A DNA stretch of 64,000 nt from Chryseobacterium jejuense (lineage in GTDB: Bacteria > Bacteroidota > Bacteroidia > Flavobacteriales > Weeksellaceae): contig NZ_JAGIPR010000001.1 in the NCBI RefSeq assembly GCF_017877355.1, forward strand, positions 496,001 through 560,000, in the 5' to 3' direction. The position numbers and the translations under genes were made by a program. Of the stretch, positions 33,430-41,645 are shown piece after piece. Numbering within the stretch: the stretch's first letter is position 1; the number at the start of each line of letters is the position of its first letter. The notes under the pieces were generated by a model that saw nothing but the letters and a program-made list of their open reading frames with translations, was not told the DNA's origin and made no database searches.

Positions 33430-33762
33430 ATGTCACTAAGAAACAAAGTAACATTAATTGGTTACACAGGTAAAGAAGTTGAAATGGTAAACTTCGAAAA
33501 CGGAAATGTAAAAGCAAGTGTATCTTTAGCTACAAGCGATCATTACACCAATGCTAAAGGTGAAAAAGTAGAAGAAACGCAATGGCACAATCTGATTGCT
33601 TTCGGGAAAGTTGCAGAAATTATGGAAAAGTATGTTCCTAAAGGAAAAGAAATTGCCATTGAAGGTAAGCTTACGTACAGGTCTTATGATGATAAGGATG
33701 GCGTAAAGCGTTACATTACGGAAATTAGAGTAGACGAGATCCTGTTGTTGGGAGGTAAATAA
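33430..33762 (+). CDS. ssb: Single-stranded DNA-binding protein, short form
   Basis: A 110-residue OB-fold protein. The start Leu-Arg-Asn-Lys-Val-Thr-Leu-Ile-Gly-Tyr-Thr-Gly and the segments Thr-Gln-Trp-His-Asn-Leu-Ile-Ala-Phe-Gly-Lys, Ala-Glu-Ile-Met-Glu-Lys-Tyr-Val-Pro-Lys-Gly and Ile-Glu-Gly-Lys-Leu-Thr-Tyr-Arg-Ser-Tyr are typical of bacterial SSB. It binds single-stranded DNA as an oligomer. Unlike the usual replication SSB it stops right after the OB fold at Leu-Leu-Gly-Gly-Lys, with no Gly/Gln-rich linker or acidic Phe-ending tip for partner proteins, so it is probably a secondary SSB. The HRDC gene follows after 14 bases. Confidence 0.92.
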   Translation: MSLRNKVTLIGYTGKEVEMVNFENGNVKASVSLATSDHYTNAKGEKVEETQWHNLIAFGKVAEIMEKYVPKGKEIAIEGKLTYRSYDDKDGVKRYITEIRVDEILLLGGK

Positions 33763-33776
33763 TTCTAAAAACTCAA

Positions 33777-34232
33777 ATGATGAAAGTAAAAGTTTTTAAG
33801 ATCAGACTTCCTGAAGAATTTCTCTACAAAGATCAGAAAATGCTCGATGATTTTCTGGAAGGAAACGAGATTATAAAAGTGGAAACCGCTTTTGTAAACG
33901 ATGAATGTTATTGGTCTGTGATCTTGTATTTTGACGAACTTAAATTGGTGAAAAATACAGTGAAAGAGCCAAAGATTGTTAAATACTCTGCAGATAATGA
34001 TTTCCTGAATTCCGATGAAGAAAAGATTCTAGATGCGCTGAAACTTTGGAGATCGGAGAAAGCAAGGGAACAAAATCTGCCAAGCTACTTCATTGCAAGC
34101 AACAAAGAGCTGATGTCTGTAGCCAAGTATAAACCAGCCAGAAAAGAAGAACTGCTGGAGATCAAAGGATTCGGAAAACATAAGATTGAAAATTATGGTG
34201 AAGAAATACTGGAAATCCTTGAAAGTGTCTGA
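33777..34232 (+). CDS. HRDC-domain protein
   Basis: A 151-residue protein whose C-terminal 75 residues form an HRDC helical domain: Lys-Leu-Trp-Arg-Ser-Glu-Lys-Ala-Arg-Glu-Gln-Asn-Leu-Pro-Ser-Tyr-Phe-Ile-Ala-Ser-Asn, then Glu-Leu-Leu-Glu-Ile-Lys-Gly-Phe-Gly. This domain binds nucleic acid in RecQ helicases and RNase D. The N-terminal 70 residues are a separate beta-rich domain (Phe-Lys-Ile-Arg-Leu-Pro-Glu-Glu-Phe). No helicase or nuclease domain is attached. Lying 14 bases behind ssb it is probably co-expressed, suggesting a DNA-repair role. Confidence 0.82.
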   Translation: MMKVKVFKIRLPEEFLYKDQKMLDDFLEGNEIIKVETAFVNDECYWSVILYFDELKLVKNTVKEPKIVKYSADNDFLNSDEEKILDALKLWRSEKAREQNLPSYFIASNKELMSVAKYKPARKEELLEIKGFGKHKIENYGEEILEILESV

Positions 34233-34263
34233 TTTTTCGGAATAAATGATCCTGTTAACTCTG

Positions 34264-34296
34264 AAAGCTGAGGAAGATTACTTCTTCAGCTTTTTT
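34264..34296 (+). terminator. Terminator of the ssb-HRDC unit
   Basis: AAAGCTGAGGAAG pairs (one G-T) with CTTCTTCAGCTTT around ATTA, then a T run. It lies 32 bases past the HRDC stop. Confidence 0.88.
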
Positions 34297-34324
34297 ATAC
34301 TGTGTAAAATTCCTTGCAATTCCG

Positions 34325-34332
34325 TACTTTTG
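34325..34332 (+). promoter_or_regulatory. -7 box (TACTTTTG) of hisS
   Basis: TACTTTTG fits TAnnTTTG; the start codon is 26 bases downstream. The -33 region is weak. Confidence 0.5.
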
Positions 34333-34357
34333 TACTTATCAAAATGACATACAATAA

Positions 34358-35725
34358 ATGAAGCCAAGTTTAGCAAAAGGAACGAGAGATTTTACAGCAC
34401 AGGAAGTTTCCAGAAGAAAATATATCATTAATATTCTACAGAATAATTTTGAATTATTTGGATTTCAGCCATTGGAAACACCAAGCTTTGAAAATCTTTC
34501 TACTTTAACAGGAAAGTACGGAGAAGAAGGTGATCGCTTGATTTTTAAAATCCTTAATTCAAGCATTAATGAAGCAAAGGATGATAAAAAACATCAAATG
34601 CTTCATGACTTTCAGAGAGCATTGGAGAAACCTTTCAGTTCAGAAAGTTTAACTGATAAAGCGCTTCGTTATGACCTTACCGTACCTTTTGCAAGATTTG
34701 TAGCAATGAATCATGGGAAATTAACATTCCCATTCAAACGCTTCCAGATTCAGCCGGTATGGAGAGCAGACAGACCTCAGAAAGGAAGATATAGAGAATT
34801 TTATCAGTGTGATGCAGACGTAGTAGGAAGTGAAAGCTTACTGCAGGAAGTAGACCTAGTTCAGCTGTATTTGAAATCATTCGCTGATCTGAACGTTCCT
34901 GTTACCATTCATATGAACAACAGAAAGATCCTTTCCGGATTAGCAGAATATGCAGGAATTACAGATAAACTGATTGATTTTACAGTTGCTTTAGATAAGT
35001 TGGATAAAATTGGAAAAGAAGGAGTTGTTAAAGAATTATTGGAAAGAGAAATCTCCCAGGAATCTATTGATAAATTAGATTTCTTATTCAGCCAGTCTGA
35101 CGATGCACTGGAAAACCTTCTTCAGCTAAAAGAAAAATTTGCAGGCAATGAGATCGGCCTGCAAGGAGTAGAGGAGCTAGAATTTGTTCTTACACAATCT
35201 CTGAACCTTGGTGTTGATATGCAGAATCTTGTATTCAATATTACCTTAGCAAGAGGTCTTGATTATTATACCGGAGCCATTTTCGAAGTGAAAGCAGATG
35301 AGGTGGCTATGGGCTCCATTGGAGGCGGTGGTAGATATGACAACCTTACAGAAGTGTTTGGGGTGAAAAATATCCCGGGAATTGGTATTTCATTCGGATT
35401 AGACAGAATTTACCTTGTCATGGAAGAATTGAATCTTTTCCCTGAAGAAGCTTCTTCTAAAATAGAATATTTATTTGCTAATTTCGGAGGAGAAGGAACT
35501 ACAGAGGCTCTGAAATTAATCATGCAACTAAGATCAAAAGGTATTTCAGCAGAATTGTATCCTGAAAATGCAAAAATCAACAAACAATTTACTTACGCAG
35601 AGAAAAAAGGAATTAAGCACCTTGTTTTCTTAGGCGAAGAGGAAATCAAAAATGGTACGGTTACTTTCAAAGATCTTGAAGCCGGAGAACAAAAGACTGT
35701 TTCTTTGGATGAGTTCTTAGGGTAA
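34358..35725 (+). CDS. hisS: Histidyl-tRNA synthetase
   Basis: A 455-residue class II aminoacyl-tRNA synthetase that charges tRNA-His with histidine in the cytoplasm. Motif 1 is in the first 80 residues; motif 2 is [14 protein letters not shown]; the histidine-specific signature appears as Ala-Arg-Gly-Leu-Asp-Tyr-Tyr-Thr-Gly; motif 3 is [15 protein letters not shown]. The last 85 residues are the anticodon-binding domain. It is monocistronic with its own -7 box. A decayed SHOCT-type gene remnant lies just after it. Confidence 0.97.
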   Translation: MKPSLAKGTRDFTAQEVSRRKYIINILQNNFELFGFQPLETPSFENLSTLTGKYGEEGDRLIFKILNSSINEAKDDKKHQMLHDFQRALEKPFSSESLTDKALRYDLTVPFARFVAMNHGKLTFPFKRFQIQPVWRADRPQKGRYREFYQCDADVVGSESLLQEVDLVQLYLKSFADLNVPVTIHMNNRKILSGLAEYAGITDKLIDFTVALDKLDKIGKEGVVKELLEREISQESIDKLDFLFSQSDDALENLLQLKEKFAGNEIGLQGVEELEFVLTQSLNLGVDMQNLVFNITLARGLDYYTGAIFEVKADEVAMGSIGGGGRYDNLTEVFGVKNIPGIGISFGLDRIYLVMEELNLFPEEASSKIEYLFANFGGEGTTEALKLIMQLRSKGISAELYPENAKINKQFTYAEKKGIKHLVFLGEEEIKNGTVTFKDLEAGEQKTVSLDEFLG

Positions 35726-35807
35726 AATAAGACACTCAATCCTTTTGAGAATGATAGCTGTAAAATATAAAATATCAGATCAACTACATTAATCCACATT
35801 TATTACC

Positions 35808-35939
35808 GTGGGCATCAGAAAGCTTTCTATAAACTCTATCTTGGAGCTTTTAGAGAGGCTTGGAAAATTGAGGGAGAGTGGAGTTCTTACAAATGAAGAA
35901 TTTACGGAACAAAAGCAGAAACTTCTGAATAAATTATAA
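35808..35939 (+). pseudogene. Remnant of a SHOCT-domain gene
   Basis: From a possible GTG start (35808) the frame reads 43 codons, ending Leu-Glu-Arg-Leu-Gly-Lys-Leu-Arg-Glu-Ser-Gly-Val-Leu, Asn-Glu-Glu-Phe-Thr-Glu-Gln-Lys and Leu-Leu-Asn-Lys-Leu, then stop. This is the same C-terminal SHOCT domain as in the genes at 36453, 37478, 38376 and 39946. The zinc-ribbon and PH-like parts are missing, so it looks like the tail of a deleted family member. It could still be a tiny gene, but that is less likely. Confidence 0.6.
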
Positions 35940-35980
35940 ATTCTATAAGCTAACCATAGCGGTTGGATTCTATATTTAAA

Positions 35981-36015
35981 TAAAAACGGCTCAAGATTTA
36001 ATATCTTGAGCCGTT
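35981..36015 (-). terminator. Minus-strand terminator
   Basis: AACGGCTCAAGAT pairs with ATCTTGAGCCGTT (13 base pairs) around a five-base loop and is followed on the minus strand by a T-rich run. It implies a transcribed minus-strand gene just to its right. Confidence 0.8.
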
Positions 36016-36257
36016 CGCAGTCTAAATGTAAAATGTCCGGATGGAGTTTCACTTCTTTCACAGGATATTTTTTCAGGGTTTCCTGTAAATTTATCCTTTC
36101 CATTTCCCATTGTTTTCAAAGTTTTCTGCACTGTTTCCTGAGTCAGAAATCTGAGATCTTCTGGACGAGGTTCTTTGCGAAAGCCAAATTCAGATTGTGC
36201 CAACAGAACCTTTTTTAGTGGAAAAAAATCATTTTCAACAAAAATTATAGAATTCAT
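35991..36257 (-). CDS. Small hypothetical protein, reading frame uncertain
   Basis: An 88-codon frame begins Met-Asn-Ser-Ile-Ile-Phe-Val-Glu and looks coding for about 55 residues (Pro-Glu-Asp-Leu-Arg-Phe-Leu-Thr-Gln-Glu-Thr-Val-Gln-Lys-Thr-Leu-Lys). From about 36100 the next frame looks more protein-like (Ile-Asn-Leu-Gln-Glu-Thr-Leu-Lys-Lys-Tyr-Pro-Val-Lys-Glu-Val-Lys-Leu), and the listed frame ends inside the terminator stem. So a frameshift or decay is possible. No family is recognised; the terminator supports a transcribed gene here. Confidence 0.35.
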   Translation of the reverse strand: MNSIIFVENDFFPLKKVLLAQSEFGFRKEPRPEDLRFLTQETVQKTLKTMGNGKDKFTGNPEKISCERSETPSGHFTFRLRTAQDIKS

Positions 36258-36452
36258 TTTTCAATCAGAATAGAAGTAAATTACGTGTTAAGATGGATTA
36301 ATTTTAAGAGAGGAGGAAAAAAATACCTGAAAAACGAGAAGTTTTAAATATTTTTGAGGGTAAATATAGAATCAGAATTTGTAATTTGGGCTGCGAGAAT
36401 AAAAACAGACTAAAGCTGTTTTAGCCCATACCATTTAAAAATTAAAAACCAG

Positions 36453-37331
36453 ATGAATACTATTTGTGCATTATGTGGAACACCGCTAACGTCTACCGAC
36501 ATGCTTGTTGGGAAAAATAAGCTTGCAGATGGCGGCTATTTGTGTGCTGAATGTTTTAATAAAGCAATTACGATCAATAGAGAGCTTACCCATAATCTAC
36601 ACCAGTTTTATTTTGCTGAAATAACAGGAATGTTTCTCAAAAGTAAAATTGACGCCAGTCAGAATCCGGGAAGCTCTCCTTATTCAGGATCGAGTAATTA
36701 TGAATATGATGCTCCCACCAGATTAGACGAAATAAAAGATCAGATTGTAGCCCTTAAAGCCAGATTGAGTGTTTTGGCGAATGAAGAAGTAAATGAACTG
36801 GATAAAGTTCTGGATCATAATGAAAGATTGATTGCCATTGCAGAATGTATAAATCTTCATAATAACAGGGAGGGAATTATTTTTTCAACCCAATGGAGAG
36901 TGATTTTCATGGATAAAAAATTCCTGGGTGGCGTTGTGAAAAATGAATATACCCATAAAGATATTACTTCTCTGGATCAGGTTGAAAACCTTTTGTACTC
37001 AGTATTAAGAGTTAATACAAGAGGAGGTGCTGTTGAGTTTAAACTGCATAATAAAAGTGATGGAAGATCATTCTGTGATATTGTAAACGGACAGATCAGA
37101 GAACCGGACAGACCATTTCATCAGAAAGCAACGGAGCCACAGTCTTTCTTTCAAAATGTTCAAAACACGGCACCTCAAAGTATATCCAATCAAAGTGCAT
37201 CTAATACACCCAAAAATTCCTCAGAAGATATTTTCGAGCAACTGGAAAAGCTGGGGAAATTAAGACAAATGGGTGTTTTAAGTGAAGAAGAGTTCTCAAT
37301 TCAGAAAGCGAAATTATTAGAAAGACTTTAA
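36453..37331 (+). CDS. Zinc ribbon / PH-like / SHOCT protein 1
   Basis: A 292-residue three-part protein. The N-terminus is a DUF4428-like zinc ribbon (Cys5-x2-Cys8 and a second Cys-x2-Cys near residues 31-34, with Gly-Lys-Asn-Lys-Leu-Ala-Asp-Gly-Gly between). Residues about 85-215 form a bacterial PH-like/YokE-type domain (Leu-Ile-Ala-Ile-Ala-Glu-Cys, Ile-Ile-Phe-Ser-Thr-Gln-Trp-Arg-Val-Ile-Phe-Met-Asp). A linker leads to a C-terminal SHOCT domain (Leu-Glu-Lys-Leu-Gly-Lys-Leu-Arg-Gln-Met-Gly-Val-Leu). It is one of three full-length tandem copies. Function unknown; the domains suggest protein or membrane-surface binding. Confidence 0.82.
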   Translation: MNTICALCGTPLTSTDMLVGKNKLADGGYLCAECFNKAITINRELTHNLHQFYFAEITGMFLKSKIDASQNPGSSPYSGSSNYEYDAPTRLDEIKDQIVALKARLSVLANEEVNELDKVLDHNERLIAIAECINLHNNREGIIFSTQWRVIFMDKKFLGGVVKNEYTHKDITSLDQVENLLYSVLRVNTRGGAVEFKLHNKSDGRSFCDIVNGQIREPDRPFHQKATEPQSFFQNVQNTAPQSISNQSASNTPKNSSEDIFEQLEKLGKLRQMGVLSEEEFSIQKAKLLERL

Positions 37332-37477
37332 AAATGTAACAATCTAGGCTACATTTTAATGATGATTTAAAATAAGTTAATTATAAACAGATCATCATTG
37401 AGGGTGTTGACTGATACAAAACAGAACGATAGTTGTTGTCTGTTCTGATTAAAAAAACTTTTAAATATAAAACTGGA

Positions 37478-38365
37478 ATGAACATAAGTTGTGCTCTTTG
37501 TGGAATACCTTTAACGCCTATGGATACCGTTCTGGGAGAGAATAAGCTTTCAGATGGTGGGATCTTATGCAATAAATGCCTGAATAAAGCAACGGCTACT
37601 AATAAAGATCTGGTGAATAATCTTATCAATTACAGCTTGACAGAGATAAGGGATTTAGTATGGAGGGAAAGTATTGAGGAAGTTGAAGAAACTGAAGAAG
37701 AGCCTTTAGTAGAGACTTCAGTATCCCGTACTACCATAACGTTTTCCCACACGGTTCGGTTTTCCATAGATAATGCCAAGCCTACAAGATCAGAAGAAAT
37801 TAAAGAACAGATTCTTGCTTTAAACGCTACACTCAGTGCATCTGTGAACAATGAAGTGGATGAACTTGTGAAAATTCTAAATACAGATGAAAAGCTTATT
37901 GCGATAGCTGATGCTAAGTATTTACATAACAAGATGGACGGGCTTCTGCTAGCAACACAGCATAGAGTGGTTTTTCTTAACAAAGGCTTTTTTGGAAATC
38001 TGTATCAAAATGAATTTCAATATCAGAATATTAATACTGTTTTATATGGCCTTGGGGAAAGTTCGGCTCTGCTAAAGATGCTTATAAATGGATCTCAGAC
38101 TGATTTCAGATTTAAAAATAAAAGTGCAGCCCAACTATTTTGTGAAGCAATAGAAGATTATGTAAATAGTTCCAAAAACCGATTAAAACAAAGTCTAACG
38201 AACTCTGAACCAAAATCTCCGATATTTCAGTCAGAAATACCACAAAAGGAAGATCCTTCAACAGTTTTTGATAAGCTCGAAAAATTAGGAAGATTAAGAG
38301 AAAACGGAATTTTAACAGAAGAAGAATTTGAAGAGCAGAAGAAAAAACTGCTGAATAAATTATAA
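37478..38365 (+). CDS. Zinc ribbon / PH-like / SHOCT protein 2
   Basis: A 295-residue paralogue with the same three parts: Cys-Ala-Leu-Cys-Gly-Ile-Pro-Leu zinc ribbon, PH-like domain (Leu-Ile-Ala-Ile-Ala-Asp-Ala-Lys-Tyr...Leu-Leu-Ala-Thr-Gln-His-Arg-Val-Val-Phe-Leu) and SHOCT tail (Leu-Glu-Lys-Leu-Gly-Arg-Leu-Arg-Glu-Asn-Gly). A Glu-rich insert at about 65-80 is specific to this copy. The start at 37478 puts the ribbon at the N-terminus; an earlier in-frame TTG/ATG would add an unlikely basic leader. It follows copy 1 by 146 bases and copy 3 follows after 10. Confidence 0.82.
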   Translation: MNISCALCGIPLTPMDTVLGENKLSDGGILCNKCLNKATATNKDLVNNLINYSLTEIRDLVWRESIEEVEETEEEPLVETSVSRTTITFSHTVRFSIDNAKPTRSEEIKEQILALNATLSASVNNEVDELVKILNTDEKLIAIADAKYLHNKMDGLLLATQHRVVFLNKGFFGNLYQNEFQYQNINTVLYGLGESSALLKMLINGSQTDFRFKNKSAAQLFCEAIEDYVNSSKNRLKQSLTNSEPKSPIFQSEIPQKEDPSTVFDKLEKLGRLRENGILTEEEFEEQKKKLLNKL

Positions 38366-38375
38366 AAAATAAGAA

Positions 38376-39224
38376 ATGAGTAATATTTGTTCATTGTGTA
38401 GCACCGAATTAACCTCTATGGATAAGCTTCTGGGCGAAAATAAGCTTTCAGATAACAGTGTATTATGCAATAAATGTTTAGATAAAATAAGTTACATCAA
38501 TCAGGAAGTACTGTATAATCTTAATCAGTTCAATATTGATGATATTCATCGTATCATTCAGAATAAAAATACAGAACAAAACTCTTCAGCGATAACAATC
38601 CAGGAAAACCTTCCTATGGCTGTAACTGAAGAACCTCAAAATATTTCTAAAGAAGAATATAAAAGGAGAAAACAAAAGATAAAAGCAGAACTGGAAAAAC
38701 TGAATGCCAACCTTTCCGTATTTACAAAAGGAGAGATTAAAGAATTGCCTTCTTTGATTCCTGAAGATGAGAAGATCTTAGGCATTACAGATGCTCAGTT
38801 TGTCAATACACTGGCTGCAGGAATACTGGTGGCAACCTCTAAAAGAATGATCTCTGTTTCAAAAACAATGTTTGGAGCAGCTAAAATCAATGATTATTCT
38901 AATGAAATGATAAGGTCGGTAAGTTTTGTAACCAATCCGAGATCTCCAATCATTAAACTACATCTTGACGAAAGAGTGGTAGAATTTGAGTGTTTTATGG
39001 ATAAAGAAGATGCAGAAAAGTTCTACGATATCATAAGACCTATCTATAATAATCCGGTACAGCAGCCTCAGCAACAAACAGATCCTGTAAATACCAATAC
39101 AACTACAAACGCAACACTTTCCCTTGAGATTCTTGAACAGCTGGAAAAACTTGGAAAACTGAGAGAGAACGGAATCCTTACAGATGCTGAATTTACGGCG
39201 CAAAAAAAGAAACTACTGGGATAA
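38376..39224 (+). CDS. Zinc ribbon / PH-like / SHOCT protein 3
   Basis: A 282-residue third copy. Zinc ribbon: Cys-Ser-Leu-Cys...Gly-Glu-Asn-Lys-Leu-Ser-Asp-Asn...Cys-Asn-Lys-Cys. PH-like domain at about 95-215 (Glu-Lys-Ile-Leu-Gly-Ile-Thr-Asp-Ala-Gln, Gly-Ile-Leu-Val-Ala-Thr-Ser-Lys-Arg-Met-Ile-Ser-Val). A Gln/Thr/Asn-rich linker precedes the SHOCT tail. It is only 10 bases after copy 2, so they share a transcript. The GNAT gene begins 27 bases downstream. Confidence 0.82.
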   Translation: MSNICSLCSTELTSMDKLLGENKLSDNSVLCNKCLDKISYINQEVLYNLNQFNIDDIHRIIQNKNTEQNSSAITIQENLPMAVTEEPQNISKEEYKRRKQKIKAELEKLNANLSVFTKGEIKELPSLIPEDEKILGITDAQFVNTLAAGILVATSKRMISVSKTMFGAAKINDYSNEMIRSVSFVTNPRSPIIKLHLDERVVEFECFMDKEDAEKFYDIIRPIYNNPVQQPQQQTDPVNTNTTTNATLSLEILEQLEKLGKLRENGILTDAEFTAQKKKLLG

Positions 39225-39251
39225 TTAAAATAAAACCTTTAACACCAAATC

Positions 39252-39887
39252 ATGAAGGATAAAACGGAAATTGTAAAAAACTGGCTTAAAGGATGGTGCT
39301 TGTCAAGAGAAGTATCCTTTCCTATTCAATATAAATCTGGATTTAATGTATTCGTGGGGGATGAAAAACAAAAAGAGCGATATGTGTTTCCTGAACTTAA
39401 CGAAGACTTTTTTCAGCTCGCCCGGTCAATTGATGAACCTTGGGTTTATCTGAAAGTAAGTACTTCTCTGGAACAGGTTATGGGAAATATCCCTGAAAAA
39501 TGGCAACTACAGGCCCAAGGATATTTAATGACTTGCTTTCATCCCATGATTTTCCCGGACATCAGTCTGGCAGAAGGATATCATTTGGAATTTTCAGAAT
39601 ACAATACAACTTTTGTGGTAAGAATTGTAGCAGAAAATGGAGAGCAGGCTTCAATTGGACGTGTCTCTTTGATAGATGATGTTGCCGTTTATGATAGGAT
39701 TGTTACCGAAATAAATCATCAAAGGAAAGGATTGGCATCTTTTTTATTAAAAGAGCTGGAGAAAATAGCCTTATCAAAAGGGTTTACTAATAATCTTTTA
39801 GTAGCTACAGAAGAGGGGAAGCTATTATATGAAAATTTAGGCTGGAAAGTGTATGCTTTGCATTCCTCTATTGTCATTCCGGCTTAA
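39252..39887 (+). CDS. GNAT-family acetyltransferase
   Basis: A 211-residue protein. The C-terminal half is a GNAT fold: Val-Ala-Val-Tyr-Asp-Arg-Ile-Val-Thr then the acetyl-CoA pyrophosphate loop in His-Gln-Arg-Lys-Gly-Leu-Ala-Ser, then Leu-Leu-Val-Ala-Thr-Glu-Glu-Gly-Lys-Leu-Leu-Tyr-Glu-Asn-Leu-Gly-Trp. The N-terminal 100 residues are a second domain of unknown type, possibly a degenerate GNAT. It would acetylate an amine on a small molecule or protein. It sits inside the SHOCT-protein array, 27 bases after copy 3 and 58 before copy 4, so it may act with them. Confidence 0.85.
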   Translation: MKDKTEIVKNWLKGWCLSREVSFPIQYKSGFNVFVGDEKQKERYVFPELNEDFFQLARSIDEPWVYLKVSTSLEQVMGNIPEKWQLQAQGYLMTCFHPMIFPDISLAEGYHLEFSEYNTTFVVRIVAENGEQASIGRVSLIDDVAVYDRIVTEINHQRKGLASFLLKELEKIALSKGFTNNLLVATEEGKLLYENLGWKVYALHSSIVIPA

Positions 39888-39945
39888 GTTGAATATTTTT
39901 ATTGAATTGAAAAGAAATAGTAATGTAAGCTCATCAACTATAACA

Positions 39946-40476
39946 ATGGGATCAAGACTTAAAGAAATAAAAGAAGAACTCGAAAAACTGGATATCAATC
40001 CTACCATTTTTGCCAGAAAAGAGATTCATGCTCTGCCGGATATTCTTTCAGTAGACGAAAGAATCGTTTACCTTGTGGAAGGCAGAAATAAAACAACACA
40101 ACACCATATTATCTTAGTGGCTACTGACAGAAGACTGATGTTTGTAGATAAAGAATTCATGTATGGATTAACGGTAGAGGATTATTCTTACACCAAAATA
40201 AGTTCAATACAATATGAAACCGCAATGATGCTGGCTTCTATAGATATTCAGGTGTCTGATGATCTTGTTGAGATTGATGGAGTAGGAAAATATGAAGCCA
40301 AACTCTTTTGTGAGAAAGTAAGAGACTTCATGTCCCGTCCTGAAGAATACACTCAGCATACATCTGAACCCAGTGTTTTAGACCAGCTGGAACAATTGGG
40401 AAGATTAAAAGAAAGCGGAATTTTAAATGAAGAAGAATTCAATGAGCAGAAGAAAAAAATTATAGACAAATTATGA
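39946..40476 (+). CDS. PH-like / SHOCT protein 4, without zinc ribbon
   Basis: A 176-residue short member of the array. It begins at the helix before the PH-like domain (Gly-Ser-Arg-Leu-Lys-Glu-Ile-Lys-Glu-Glu-Leu-Glu-Lys-Leu), continues with Ile-Ile-Leu-Val-Ala-Thr-Asp-Arg-Arg-Leu-Met-Phe-Val, and ends with the SHOCT tail (Leu-Glu-Gln-Leu-Gly-Arg-Leu-Lys-Glu-Ser-Gly). The zinc ribbon is absent, and no ribbon-coding remnant is visible ahead of it. The stop overlaps the next gene's start by four bases (ATGA), which indicates coupled translation. Confidence 0.8.
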   Translation: MGSRLKEIKEELEKLDINPTIFARKEIHALPDILSVDERIVYLVEGRNKTTQHHIILVATDRRLMFVDKEFMYGLTVEDYSYTKISSIQYETAMMLASIDIQVSDDLVEIDGVGKYEAKLFCEKVRDFMSRPEEYTQHTSEPSVLDQLEQLGRLKESGILNEEEFNEQKKKIIDKL

Positions 40477-41210
40477 TAAAAGAAGTTGTTTTTAGAGCAT
40501 TAAACTGGAGATGGTATTTTACCTCTTTAATCACATTATTTATAGGGATTTTTTGCTGGTTATTAATCCTTATTTTACCCATTAGCAGTTTTACATGGAA
40601 TTTTTTCTCAGCTATGCCATTTTTGGTTGCAGGGGTAAGTTTTATATTGGGAATTTCGAGGATGTTCAAAAAAGATGAATTTAAAAATGGTCTTTGGCAA
40701 TGTCTTTTAAGCTTTATTATGTTTTCTATCATTGGTGGATTATTTGCTTTTTGCCCACCTAAGAGTCCTTATAAGCCTTATAACAATGATATTAAAAACC
40801 CAAAGAATGCAAAGTTTTCAATGCCTTTGAAGCAGTTTGTAGATGAGAAAGAACTCGTAGAGGTTACCCAGCCTGATATTCTTATCTATGATTATTTACA
40901 GCCGGGATCTTATAAATACGATGTTTTCCTGAATAAAATAGAAAATGGGAAGGTCTATTTAAAAGTGTATGATTTTAATACCAATAGAATTCTTTCTGAA
41001 AAAGAGATTAAAAAACAATCGATGAGAAAGGTCTTTAATCCTAATGATGAGCTGAAAGAATTTTCAGGCGATGATGATGGTTTTACAGTGAAAGAAGGAG
41101 ATTGGGGAGACTATTATGGAAGCAGGGTTGAAGTTTGGTTTCAGCCGGATAATTCTAATGAACCTGAAAGGAAATTAATAGAAAAAAATTATATTATTCA
41201 GGGAAATTAA
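40473..41210 (+). CDS. Membrane protein linked to the SHOCT array
   Basis: A 245-residue protein with three probable transmembrane helices (about 16-38, 44-63 and 77-95) followed by a soluble C-terminal domain of about 140 residues, rich in charged and beta-prone sequence (Lys-Val-Tyr-Leu-Lys-Val-Tyr-Asp-Phe-Asn-Thr, then Tyr-Gly-Ser-Arg-Val-Glu-Val-Trp-Phe). Its start overlaps the stop of SHOCT protein 4, so the two are translated together; the pairing suggests that the soluble SHOCT proteins work at this membrane protein. No family recognised. Confidence 0.7.
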   Translation: MIKEVVFRALNWRWYFTSLITLFIGIFCWLLILILPISSFTWNFFSAMPFLVAGVSFILGISRMFKKDEFKNGLWQCLLSFIMFSIIGGLFAFCPPKSPYKPYNNDIKNPKNAKFSMPLKQFVDEKELVEVTQPDILIYDYLQPGSYKYDVFLNKIENGKVYLKVYDFNTNRILSEKEIKKQSMRKVFNPNDELKEFSGDDDGFTVKEGDWGDYYGSRVEVWFQPDNSNEPERKLIEKNYIIQGN

Positions 41211-41238
41211 AGTGATACTATTTTCTGATTGATAAAAC

Positions 41239-41272
41239 AAAAAGTCATCGCAAACTACTACGATGACTTTTT
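41239..41272. terminator. Bidirectional terminator
   Basis: AAAAAGTCATCG pairs with CGATGACTTTTT around a ten-base loop. With A and T runs on both sides it can end the SHOCT-membrane transcript and the convergent 41308-41544 gene. Confidence 0.88.
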
Positions 41273-41307
41273 CTATATATGAATGTTAAAAAAACTACTG
41301 TCTGTTT

Positions 41308-41544
41308 TTAGTTTAAAGAATCTTCGGCCTTTGTTTTTGCCTCGTCTACTTTACTTTGAACTTGGGAAGCAACATCGTTAGCTTTAGTCTTAAGGTCATT
41401 TCCCCATTTGTTAAGATTATCTTTTGCTGTATTAAGTTTATCCTTTACAGCTTGTTGATCTTCAGGACTTGAATTTTTGTATTTCCAATAAGCCAAAGCG
41501 CCTAATCCTAGTAAAGCTAATAAACCTTTTGTTTTGTTTCCCAT
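41308..41544 (-). CDS. Small YtxH-like membrane-anchored protein
   Basis: A 78-residue protein with one N-terminal membrane helix (Gly-Leu-Leu-Ala-Leu-Leu-Gly-Leu-Gly-Ala-Leu-Ala-Tyr-Trp) and a long amphipathic charged helix rich in Lys/Asp/Ala (Val-Lys-Asp-Lys-Leu-Asn-Thr-Ala-Lys-Asp-Asn-Leu). This build resembles YtxH and LEA-like stress proteins. It is monocistronic and convergent with the SHOCT array. A general envelope or stress role is inferred only from the architecture. Confidence 0.65.
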   Translation of the reverse strand: MGNKTKGLLALLGLGALAYWKYKNSSPEDQQAVKDKLNTAKDNLNKWGNDLKTKANDVASQVQSKVDEAKTKAEDSLN

Positions 41545-41645
41545 GATTTCTATTTTTTAAAAGATATTAATATTAAAATTTGTTATTAATACATATGTAA
41601 AATACGTGCCAAAAAATTAAGCAGAATTATAAAATAATGTTAAAA

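Noticed and set aside
35789..36103. Minus-strand 104-codon frame through the terminator
   Set aside because: It runs across a strong hairpin and over the SHOCT remnant, so it cannot be real in full, although its first 35 codons may be the shifted end of the neighbouring small gene.
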